The notes beneath the pieces are model-generated. The model worked only from the letters and a program-made list of their open reading frames with translations. It made no database searches and was not told where the DNA came from. From Drosophila miranda (Eukaryota; Arthropoda; Insecta; Diptera; Drosophilidae): DNA of 64,000 bases. Shown here piece by piece: positions 21,652-33,800 of this stretch. How positions within the stretch are numbered: position 1 is the first letter of the stretch; every line of letters starts with the position of its first letter. The position numbers and the translations under genes were made by a program. Where the stretch lies: NCBI RefSeq assembly GCF_003369915.1, contig NW_022881614.1, positions 28,589,326 through 28,653,325 of the forward strand. The letters are read 5' to 3'.

Positions 21652-24395
21652 GTAAGTTGAAAGAGGCGCGGGGGAGGTGGGGCGGTCCGCAAAATCATGA
21701 ATATGAAATATCCTTCAAGTGCACTTGGTGAAATCAAACAAATTTTGGTAGTGGCAAACGAGCAGCTAAAACTTGTGAAAAATACAACATTTTTAGGTTA
21801 GGTCAATTTCAATTGGTTTATATACACACACACACGCTCAGTGGGATAGAGAAACCGAATACATATATAAAGCGCACAGACAAAAAGTCGTCGACGACTG
21901 CGACGTGGTTGTTGTTTGTGGTGCTGCTCACACTCACGCACACCAATTCACATGAACACACACACATGGGCGGAGGAGAGCGTCACACAGACACAACACA
22001 TACACAAGTTTTAACCATTGCTTTTGGCTTGCTTATGAACTGACTGTATTTTTTCAACGTAGTGTCGTTTTATTTTCGTTCGTTGATTCGTTCCCTCTCA
22101 GTTCGTGCGCTTATCTTGACTTTTGCTTTGATGTGGTAGTGGCATGTAGTGGCTCCCAACACTGAATAATATAACCCGCTGGCGCTGGCTGGCTGGCCCA
22201 CGGAGCTCCACGGAGCGCCGCCACCACACACAATGAGAGCATCATTTTTTGCTTCAGCCTCTCCTTCTTATTCACATCTTGGGCTCTTCCTCTTCACACC
22301 AGTCCGTCTGCCTTTTCTTGTTCTTGTTTGTTGTTCTTGGTTCGTTTTCTCATTTCGTTTCGGCTCTTTCAATTTTACACAGCTTTCTTCTATGACTATA
22401 GTACGAGTAGTATAGTATATGCCTTAGCTATTTTGTACATATTTCTCTCTACATCCATATGTTTTATTTGCGAAACTTATTAATAGCGCAGCGGTAGTGC
22501 GTCTTTGTTGAGTGTGTGTGTGAAAGTGAGAAAGTAACACAAAATCTAAATAAAATATTAATTTGTGCATTAAAAACTACTAATAACGGTGTCTCCACTC
22601 CCCTGTCCGATAAATAAGAGAAAATGAATCAAGATTTAGAGATTGTTGTGATGCCAGACAGTGCAAAGAAAATAAGTGATTAACAATTTTTGCATATTTC
22701 TTGGCTGTCTACTTTGTGCTGCGTATTCTGTGCTATGTATACACTTAACAAAACAGATAAGATAATGTTCGTGTGCACGTAATAGAGCAGCAGAACGAGA
22801 ACAAAAAAAAAAATGGAGGGAAAAGTTTGCCCACATGTCTCCCCCAAGCACACAGCAACACAGTCGCACACACACACAATCACATTCAGCTGCCATGAAC
22901 GCCCCAATTTTGCGTTGAAACCCAGAGCTCTTCCACTATGCGCTCTCAGAGGCACACGCAGCACATACTTACGTACATGACATGTGTATGTATGTTTGGT
23001 ATGCACTGGCAATGCCGATGATGGCGGATCCAAAAAATACAATAACAAAAAGTGCCACACGGTAATTGATAGAGTTTAAGATATAGGAGGAAAGGAGGAA
23101 ACGCATACAAACCAACTGGCTTTTTTCGCCGTGCTAATATCTAAAGGACTTGTGAGAGAGAGGGAAGCTTCGGAGCTTTTGTGCGGCTGTACAGGGTTTC
23201 AATATTTGTTTACAAACGCTGAGGCAACCAACTGGGGGTTCGCATTGGGTGGGTGGGTGATGGGGTGGCCCAATCAAGATGCACAGCGGAGGTGGTGTGC
23301 TGGTGGCATATGATGATCTTCAAGTCAAGGCGGCTTCCATTTGACTCCCGCCAGCAGAAGCCCGTGCACAAATACACTTTCATTCAAGTTATATTTACAC
23401 TGAACCCCTCTCTTTGAAGTTCCATTCTCACTGCTGTGCGCCGCGCAACTTTGCTCTCTCTCTCGAATGCCCGCCAAATACTTGATGTGTGTGCTGTGTG
23501 TGTGTGTGTGAGTGAGTGACGGGTTGTTGCTGGCCCCAAACGGGTGAAAAATACCTTTTGAAAAAATCTGCCATCTACTGCGCCTCAACAACAAATTTGC
23601 GCTCTCCTCTCTCCTGCTGACGGTCGCTCTCTTTACCTCTCTCCCGCTCTCTCTCACACGCTAATATGGCTGCAGCGAGCACCGCCGCCACCACCTTTGC
23701 ATTTGAGGATAGCTGCAGCCTTTGCCTTTGCCTATGCCTGGCTCTTGTAAGCTGTAGTAGATACAGAATGTATACCAGCAAACCCCGCTCCCTCCCCTCC
23801 CACATGGAATGTACATATACATATATAGATATGCTCTGTCTGAGAGAGTGTGTGTTTTTCCCCAGTGGATTCTATGCAAGCTGAGGTCGTGCATGGGACA
23901 TTTGGCACCTTCCATGCGCCAACACAAGCACTTCAAAATGCGTATGAAATGAAAAGCTTGCTTAGGAAGTCTTTACTGTACCCGCTATTACCAATAACAA
24001 AGCGCTCGCCCAATTCCGGTTGCACGTATGTATAGTATATGCTTGTGTGTGTACATGTACATATATGCCCAAGAAGAGAGCGTTGGCAACTCTCCTTCTA
24101 TATACTCGTATTGTTATTGCCCCCTCCCTCTCGGGGCGGCAGCGGTGGGCTCTCTCTATCAAACACGGAACCCAATACAAAGGAACAAATGTTCCACGAG
24201 TAAAGTGTGTTTTTTTTTTGTGTGGTTTTCTTTTGCGATATGGCAAAAGAATTTCGTGCTGTTCGCAAACTAAAAAATGTTTGTTCGAAATTATTTCGTT
24301 GAAATGGGAAAATGTGAAATTGGGGATTTCTTATTGGCATATTTCTTCCGCTAACAAATTAATTTAACAATTGATTCCATTCGTTTTGCTTGCAG
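21652..24395 (+). other. Sin3A: Putative Sin3A 5' intron
   Basis: Contains CA/GT microsatellites and CT-rich tracts and no supportable coding sequence. It ends at a pyrimidine-rich acceptor, TTTTGCTTGCAG, at 24,395. Confidence 0.4.
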
Positions 24396-24844
24396 TTGGC
24401 GTACCTTAAGATACAAATAGCAGCAGAGCTGGAGAGACCACGCACGACGTGGCAAAAGTAAAGAGAAACACTGGAGTAGTAGCAGCCGCAGCATCAGCAT
24501 CGTCGTCGTCGTTGCCGTCGCCGTCGTTGTCAATCTCTCGATTACAGAACCTCAGGGCATTTGCCGCTAGCGTGCGACCAAATGCATAGACAACATATGT
24601 TGCACTTACGAGCAGTTCAAGATCAAGAGCCGCAGTCAAAGCAGTTGCGACCACGACCGTTTGTTGCGTACTATATACGCTCATAGAGAGCGGCGAGAGG
24701 GCGAGAGAGGGAACACCACCCAATATCCCAGCAGTATCCAGCATCCCTGTGCTTAGCCAGGGACCGGACCGGACCACCAAAACGGCGTCAAAGGGGAAGA
24801 GACGCCCAGAAGGACAAGCAAACAGACAGACAAGAAACGACAAG
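24396..24844 (+). other. Sin3A: Sin3A 5' UTR part of the first coding exon
   Basis: Runs from the acceptor at 24,395 to the ATG at 24,845. Frames upstream of the chosen ATG are open for about 30 codons with another ATG at 24,749, but that extension (MLSQGPDRTTKTASKGKRRP) is low-complexity and unlike a conserved N-terminus. Confidence 0.5.
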
Positions 24845-27800
24845 ATGATGAAACGCACCCGTGTCGACGAGGTGCAGTTCGGGACACGTCCCGGCCCACC
24901 AGCTCCGGGCGTTGTCGGTGTCGGAGTTGGAGTTACTGGCGTTGGCGTTGGCGTGGGTCCCACTTCCGGCGTCAGTGTCAGCGGCGGTGGCTCCGCCACC
25001 GTGGGCGTAAACACAGGCGTAACAATCGGCACTGTGGTACCAAGTGCGCACAGTGGCACCATTAGCGGCATCAGTTCCATACACCATCGCATCCTCACCC
25101 CACAGCATGGCGGTGCCCAGACCATAGCCTATCTGCCGCCCACCACGCCGACGGCAACAAATCTGAAAACAACGAGCTCAATTGTTGACAGCACCACCAG
25201 CGGCAACATCAGCAGCATCAGCACCAGCACGAGCACAGGAACAGCAGGAGCCCAGGTGGCCACTGTAGGAGTGGGAGTGGGTACAGTTGGAGGAACTGGT
25301 CCTGCAGGAGGAGGAGTGGTTGTATCCACCGGCAGCGCGGGCACACAAACACTGCAGTATACCACATGTGAGAATTTCTGTGATTCTTGTACATTTCTAG
25401 ACATTACTGAAAGCATTCCTTTCGCTTGCAGCCTACAGCGTGGCCTCCATTCAGGCTGGAGGAACTCTCAAGGGGAGCACAACGGTGGACGGTGGCAATA
25501 CCGTGCAGATTCATGTGACAGGAGGCGGAATGGTAGGAGGATCCGCTAACCCATCCATCGCCCAGACAGTCTCGAGCAGCTCGCAGACGGCAAGCAGCAT
25601 CATACGACAGCGTACAATAAGCGGCACACAGACCGCGGCCAGTGCCGTCAGCAATCTCACATCGATGGCGCAGCAACAACAGACGCCTGGCAGTCTGCCC
25701 CAGACGGCCCAGACACCACCGGCTGCTGCTGTTGCTGCTGTTGCTGCTGTTGCTGCTGCTGCTGTGGCGGCGGGAGGAAGCAGTACCCCACCGCAGGGAC
25801 AGGGGTCTGGTGGCGGAAATGCCACGCCACGACTGAAGGTGGAGGATGCCCTCAGCTATCTGGATCAGGTGAAGTACCAGTATGCGGACCAGCCGCAGAT
25901 TTACAACAACTTCCTCGACATCATGAAGGAGTTCAAGTCGCACTGCATCGACACCCCGGGGGTGATTGAGCGCGTCTCGACGCTCTTCAAGGGGCACACG
26001 GAGCTGATCTATGGCTTCAATATGTTCCTGCCGCCTGGCTACAAGATTGAGATCCATTCCGACGCCCTCGGCTGCTCGGTACCGGTGGTATCAATGCCCT
26101 CGCCCCCCGGCGCACCCACCAGCACTGGGACTGTGCATATGATAGCCGGCAGCCCCTTGGCCAGTGCCGGACATAACTTGAAGACCACCTTGACTGCCGC
26201 CGGAGTAGGAGGAGGAAGTGGAGCTGCCGCTGCGGCAGCCGTTGCACAAATCCAATCGGCAGGCGCTGTCAATCTGATGACCCATGGCGGTGCATCGCTC
26301 ACCCAGACAACGATTCATGCCCTGCAGCAGGCCACGCCACCGCAGTCTCAGTCCCCGGGGCATGTCCATGTGAGCGTGACCAGCTCGCCGGCGCCAGCCG
26401 TTGTGGCCATGCCTGGAGGAGGTCAGCCGCCGGGGGGTATCTCCGTGTCGGCGCACAACATGCCACAGAATTACTCGCGGGATCGAGAGCGGGCCTCAAT
26501 CACACCAACCGGTCAGGTGGTGGGTGCGGCGGCTCCTGCAGCAGCCAGCAGTATTGTTGTGGGCGGTGGTCCGCCCACTCCGAATTCCTTGAGTGAACTA
26601 AGTCCACACGGTGGTGCAGGAGCAGGAGCAGGCGCTGGTGGAGGAGCGGGTGCCCAGCAGCACAATCTGCATCACATACAGCAGGCGCATCAGTCGATAC
26701 TCCTGGGCGAAACGGGGCAGCAGAATCAGCCCGTAGAATTCAATCACGCCATAACCTATGTAAATAAAATAAAGGTGAGAGAGAACCGACCATGAGAATA
26801 GTCGAAATCGTTTGCTAATCTGTGTATTTTCATCCCGTTTAGAATCGTTTCCAAAACCAGCCGGCCAAGTACAAGAAATTCCTGGAGATCCTCCATGCGC
26901 ATCAGAAGGAGCAGAAGGTCATGAAGGAGGGGAGCTTGAATCAGGGCAAAATGCTCACCGAACAGGAGGTCTACACACAGGTGGCCAAGCTCTTTGGCCA
27001 GGATGAGGATCTGTTGCGAGAATTTGGACAATTCCTGCCCGATGCCACCAATCATCAGTCGTCGGGTGGGAGCCAGTACATGGCCAAGGCATCGTCGGTG
27101 CACTGCAATGATCACAGCAAGCAACAGCAGCGTACCACGGCCACCCTGAGTGGCGGGGCGCACATTACCATGTCGAGTGCCTCGCCATGGCACGGCATTG
27201 GCTCCCCCCTCCATCTAAGTGGTGGGGCACGCTCCCGCAGACGCTCGACAGTAGCGCCCATGCGGCGGCCATTGGCAATCTATCGGCGGTTAACACTAGC
27301 GTCAGCATCAAGACTTACAACAACAATCAGCAGCAGCAGCAGAATCATGTCATTGCTTCGCAACGGAATGACGTCCTCTTTGAGAAGGACTATCATGGTG
27401 TGTCCCCAGCCAGCCTGCAACAGCACCAGTCGCACCATCGGGGAGCTGGCGTGCCCCATCATCATTTGGCGGGGACTCCCGGAGCGCCAAATATACGAGT
27501 CGGAGCCGGCGGCAGCGTCATGGTGGCCTTTGAGAAGGAGCATCGCAACAATCATCATGTACAGAAGTTCGTGGGAGGACACTCGCAGAACCAGAACCTG
27601 TCGCATGGCCACAATGCCAAGAAGTCGCCCAGCTATGGCCTCTCCTCGGTAATTGGATCCTTGCCGCACCTTTCGGACAATAACCTAGACCGCAGCTCGC
27701 CGGGAATCAACTATGGTGCGACCGCTGTCCTGACCGCTATCCACCATGCGGGTCCGAATAACTCTGCAGCAGCAGCAGCCGCCGCCAGACGGCAGGGCGG

Positions 27801-30800
27801 CGAGGACGGTGGCCTGTATGGGAGTGGCGGAGCAGGCGGACCGCCGCCGGCCAAGCGATCCAAGACCTTTTGCAGGGATGTCAGCTTCTCGGAGGCATCC
27901 AGCAAGTGCACCATCTCGGATGCGGCCTTTTTCGATAAGGTGCGCAAGGCACTGCGCAGTCCCGAGGTGTATGACAATTTCCTGCGATGTCTGACGCTAT
28001 TCAATCAGGAAATTGTGTCAAAAGCGGAACTCCTGGGACTCGTCTCACCCTTCCTGATGAAGTTTCCCGATCTTCTACGCTGGTTCTCCGACTTTCTGGG
28101 CCCGCCCATTGGTTCGGGTCAGGGCCAGGGCCAGGTGGGAGGAGCAGGAGGCGCAGGACTTATCGATGGCATGCCCCTGGCGGCCACACAACGACAGGGC
28201 GGCAGCAGCAACAGCAGCTCCCATGATCGGGACCGCGAACGGGGCGACAATCATCCCACTGCCGTCGAATATGTTCAAGATGTGGATCTGTCGGCGTGCA
28301 AGCGACTGGGCGCCTCCTACTGTGCCCTGCCGCAGTCGTCGGTGCCGAAAAAGTGCAGCGGACGTACGGCCCTTTGTCGTGAGGTGCTCAACGACAAGTG
28401 GGTATCCTTTCCCACGTGGGCCAGTGAGGATTCCACATTTGTCACGTCGCGCAAAACGCAGTTCGAAGAGACAATTTACAGGTAAGAAAGGACTCTCCTC
28501 CTCCTCTCCCTTCAGTCCTGCCGCACTGAACCTCACTGTGAAATAAGTCCCAAAATAATCCTCTCGGGTGGGGCTATGGGCTATGGGGCTTTGGTGCTTT
28601 GGTTTTTCCTTTCCTTCCATCCTTCTTTAACTCTCCTTTTTTGGGACCTAATTCGTGGTGTCGGAGAGACTCTTCTGTTTTGGTTTTTTCTTGGATCCTC
28701 TCTTGTTTCTGTTTCTGTTTCTTTGGCTTTCGTTTATTTGAATTAACCAATGCGCACGTGTTTCTAAACAAAAGGAATATTCACAGAACGGAGGACGAGC
28801 GATTGGAGCTAGATCTGGTCATCGAGGTGAACAGCGCCACCATCCAGGTGCTGGAGGGTGTCAACAAGAAGATGTCGCGCATGTCCAGCGAGGAGTTGGC
28901 CAAGTTCCATTTAGATGACACTCTGGGCGGCACATCGCAGACGATACACCAGCGCGCCATTCATCGGATATACGGCGACAAGTCGGGGGAGATAATCCAA
29001 GGCATGAAGAAGAACCCCTCGGTGGCCGTGCCCATTATCCTGAAACGGCTGAAAGTCAAGGAGGAGGAATGGCGGGATGCACAGAAGGTATGTCTCGAAA
29101 GGTAATATAAATATTTAACCGCTCGTTACTTCCGCTTTTGCAGGGCTTCAACAAGCAGTGGCGCGAGCAGAACGAAAAGTATTATCTCAAGTCACTGGAC
29201 CATCAGGCAATCAACTTCAAGCCCAACGACATGAAGGCCCTGCGCTCCAAGAGTCTGTTCAACGAGATCGAAACGCTGTACGATGAGCGGCACGATCAGG
29301 AGGATGATGCCATGGAGCAGGCTGGACCCCATCTTTTGCTGCCCTACAAAGACAAGACCATACTGGATGATGCCGCGAATCTGTTGATCCATCATGTCAA
29401 GCGGCAGACGGGCATACAAAAGCAGGAGAAGCAGAAGATCAAGCAGATCATACGACAATTTGTGCCTGACCTGTTCTTTGCGCCGCGGCAGCCGCTCAGC
29501 GAAGATGAGCGGGATGAGGGTGAGTCCCCCTTCCACCCTCTTATTCGTATCCTTTATCCAAGTATCCCCAGTAGCTATTAACCTCTAACACCCCAAACCC
29601 CCATCCCCCCGTCCATCAAAATATGGGCATTTCCATGAAAAGGTCCAACGAGACCCAACCATTTAAAAGTCAATTAAAACTTAAGTCATTTAATCAGTTG
29701 ACGTATAATTTGGAATTTCACTTTAAAACGTATTAAATTTACCAATTGTTTATTTATTCAGTAATTTTTGCTGCTATTTATTCAGATCTTTTGGTATATT
29801 TAATACCATTTTTTTCCTTAATTATTTAGATACGTAATTATAAAGGCTCCTCCATAAAGTTTTTCTAACACTTGGATTATTTATCTAATTAAAAAAATAA
29901 ATAACAAAGAAATTGTTTAAGCTCTAGTTAGATTCGGCTTCCGGTAGATAAAAAAAAATTTAATTTGGAAAATTAACATTCAATATTTCAAATATTTATT
30001 CTTTCAAATTTAAACCTTCAAAAAAATTATATTTGATATCAATTTGATATTCTGGAAATGCCCATATTTATATTATTGATATATATATATTATATTATAT
30101 ATATATTATTGATTATTGTTTATTTAATTTATGTCGAATAGTATTTTAATATAGTGAATGTTTTTTCGTTTTCTTTTTATACCCGATACTCAAAATGAGT
30201 ATTGGGGTATATTAGATTTGTGGTAAAAGTGGATGTGTGTAACGTCCAGAAGGAATCGTTTCCGACCCCATAAAGTATATATGTTCTTGATCAGCATCAA
30301 TAGCCGAGTCGATTGAGCCATGTCTGTCTGTCCGTCTGTCCGTCCGTCCCCATCAGCGCCTAGTGCTCAAAGACTATAAGAGCTAGAGCAACGATGTTTT
30401 GGATCCAGACTTCTGTGATATGTCACTGCTACAAAAATATTTCAAAACTTCGCCCCGCCCACTTCCGCCCCACAAAGGACGAAAATGTGGCATCCACATT
30501 TTTAAAGATACGATAAAACCAAAAACGCAGAATCGTAGAGGATGAAGAATGTAAGATGTTTTAGAATGTAAGATCTCAACCAGATCGTATAATTATTATA
30601 GCCAGAATCATTCTTTCTCGCTCTGTCTCTCTCTAACACACAGGTTTCATGGTCGGTTTTGCCAATTGCAAAATATGAGTTCAAGGATCTCAGAACCTAT
30701 AAGAGCCAGAGCAACCAAATTTGGTATCCACACTCCTGTGATATCGGACCTTGACCGTTTCGTGTCCAAATTTCGCCACACCCCCTTCTGCCCCCGCAAA

Positions 30801-33800
30801 GGACGAAAATCTGGGGCATCCACAAATCTCAGAGACTATTAAGGCTAGAGTAACCAAATTTGGTATCCGCACTTCTGTTAGATCTCACTATTAAACGTAT
30901 ATCTCAGAATTTCGCCCCACCCCCTTCCGCCCCCACAAAGAACGCAAATCTGTTGCATCCACAATATTGCACATTTGAGAAAACTAAAAACGCAGAATCA
31001 TAGATAACGACCATATCTATCAGATTGCTGAATCTGGACCAGATCAGATAATTTTTATAGCCAAAAGGAACAAATCAATTTACACTGGCTACGCAGCCCC
31101 GACGTCACGCTCAGACTGATTTTCTGTCTCTCTCGCACGCACTCCTTGTCGTGTCGTTTAATATTAGCTGCGTCTGCCGGAGGAGAGCCATACTGACTTA
31201 GTATCGGGTATAACTGTAGAGTTGCGGTCTCCGCAGCAACTCACAACGTTCCCCCTCGTTGTAATTATATTTAAGACATAGTTCGCAGGCCTTTTTAAGG
31301 CCTACGAGTTCGGCACCTACTGAGGATAATCTGTTTTCTATTTTGTACTTGTGGATATTTCCACTACTATTCCTATGCCACATGTACTTTCTGTAACTGA
31401 GGCATCTGTTGATAGAATGTTCCAGTCGTCCTTTCTGTACTTGTTCAGAATATCATAAAATATAGTTTTTATACCCGATACTCAAAATGAGTATTGGGGT
31501 ATATTAGATTTGTGGTAAAAGTGGATGTGTGTAACGTCCAGAAGGAATCGTTTCCGACCCCATAAAGTATATATATTCTTGATCAGCATCAATAGCCGAG
31601 TCGATTGAGCCCTGTCTGTCTGTCCGTCTGTCTGTCCGTCCGTCCGTCCGTCCGTCCCCTTCAGCGCCTAGTGCTCAAAGACTATAAGATCTAGAGCAAC
31701 GATGTTTTGGATCCAGACTTCTGTGATATGTCACTGCTACAAAAATATTTCAAAACTTCGCCCCGCCCACATCCGCCCCCACAAAGGACGCAAATCTGTG
31801 GCATCCACATTTTTAAAGATACGATAAAACCAAAAACGCAGAATCGTAGAGGATGACTATATGTTCTAGAGTGTAAAATCTCAACTAGATCGTATAATTA
31901 TTATAGCCAGAATCAAGAAAACAATTTCATTCTTTCTCGCTCTGTGTCTCTCTAACACACAGGTTTCATGGTCGGCTTTGCCAATTGCAAAATATGAGTT
32001 CAAGGATCTCAGAACCTATAAGAGCCAGAGCAACCAAATTTGGTATCCACACTCCTGTGATATCGGACCGTGATCGTTTCGTGTCCAAATTTTGCCACAC
32101 CCCTTTCCGCCCCGGAAAGGACGAAAATCTGGGGCATCCACAAATCTCAGAGACTATTAAGGCTAGAGTAACCAAATTTGGTATCCGCACTTCTGTTAGA
32201 TCTCACTATAAAACGTATATCTCAAAATTTCGCCCCACCCCCTTCCGCCCCCACAAAGAACGCAAATCTGTTGCATCCACAATATTGCACATTTGAGAAA
32301 ACTAAAAACGCAGAATCATAGATAACGACCATATCTATCAGATTGCTGAATCTGGACCAGATCAGATAATTTTTATAGCCAAAAGGAACAAATCAATTTA
32401 CACTGGCTACGCAGCGCCCGACGTCACGTTCAGACTGATTTTCTGTCTCTCTCGCACGCACTCTTTGTCGTGTCGTTTAATATTAGCAGCGTCTGCCGGA
32501 GGAGAGCCATACTGACTTAGTATCGGGTATAACTGTAGAGTTGCGGTGTCCGCAGCAACTCACAACGTTCCCCCTCGTTTCTTTTTGGTTACGTAATTTA
32601 ATATTAAAAAACAAACCACCAAAAACCACTGCAACCCACAACCACTTGTAACGTAATGAAACATCCTATAACGATATCTGTAACCGATTAACCCCCACAA
32701 AAATGGAATGCACACCCACTGAACTACTGAACCACAACGAATAGAGAATACCGTATCCCTATATCTATTAGCCTTTCCATTTTTGGCAGATGACAATATC
32801 AAAATGGACGTAGACCAGTCGCCGCTGGGTCGAGCCGACTCGGTGACTCGAAATACCAAGGGATCGCCCAGCGAGGGCGGATCCCCAGCATGCAGCACGG
32901 CGAGCACCAGCAGCAGTGCGGCGGCGGCTAAAAATGAAGCTGATGATGTCAAGACAACGACGGGATCAACAGCGACGACAGCATCTTCATCATCTACGAC
33001 AACAACAACGACGACGACGACGTCCGCGAGCTCATCTACAGACGATGCAACGCCATCAACATCCTCAGCGGCGGCAGTAACAGCAGCAGCAGCAGTTGCA
33101 TCTGGATTAGAGGCCAAGACAAAGGATGAGACTGTGTCCAACCGAGATGAGGCAGCAGGCAGCAGTACCACCACCAGCACTGGCAGCGTAGTGTCCAGTC
33201 CCAGGCCAGGACAAGATTCAGCAGCAGCAGCAGTAAATCCCAGCGATGTGGAAATCAAGCAAGAGCAGCCACACTCTGACTTTGTCCGTCCCAAGCTTTT
33301 GCCACAGCATGTACAGGGCCAGCATGAGGTGAGTTTTAACCAGACCGGACTGGGGACTCGCTGATCCATAATGTATATATCGTTCCCCCTCCCAGGATGA
33401 ATCCTACTCGCTTTTCTTTGCCTCCAACAACTGGTATCTGTTCCTGCGCTTACACGCGATTCTCTGCGATCGTCTTCATCATATGTACGAGCGGGCGCGT
33501 CTACTGGCCATCGAGGAGGAGCGTTGTCGGGTGAATCGGCGAGAGAGCACCGCCACCGCGCTGCGGCTCAAGCCCAAGCCCGAGGTTGAAGTGGAGGACT
33601 ACTATCCCACCTTTCTGGATATGCTCAAGAATGTCCTAGACGGCAACATGGACTCGAACACGTTCGAGGACACGATGCGTGAAATGTTCGGCATTTACGC
33701 CTACGTATCCTTTACGCTGGACAAGGTATGTGGTGGAATATATGTTATTAGCGGACTATCTCGATTGCTAATTATTTGTTCTTCTCCCTGTGTTGCCAGG

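Noticed and set aside
25129..26302. Long minus-strand ORFs opposite Sin3A exons 1-2
   Set aside because: They are shadows of GC-rich coding sequence; the plus-strand frame carries PAH1 and proper splice sites.
32560..33369. 269-codon minus-strand ORF opposite Sin3A exon 6
   Set aside because: Caused by the Ser/Thr/Ala repeat codons of the plus-strand exon; no domain and no start context.
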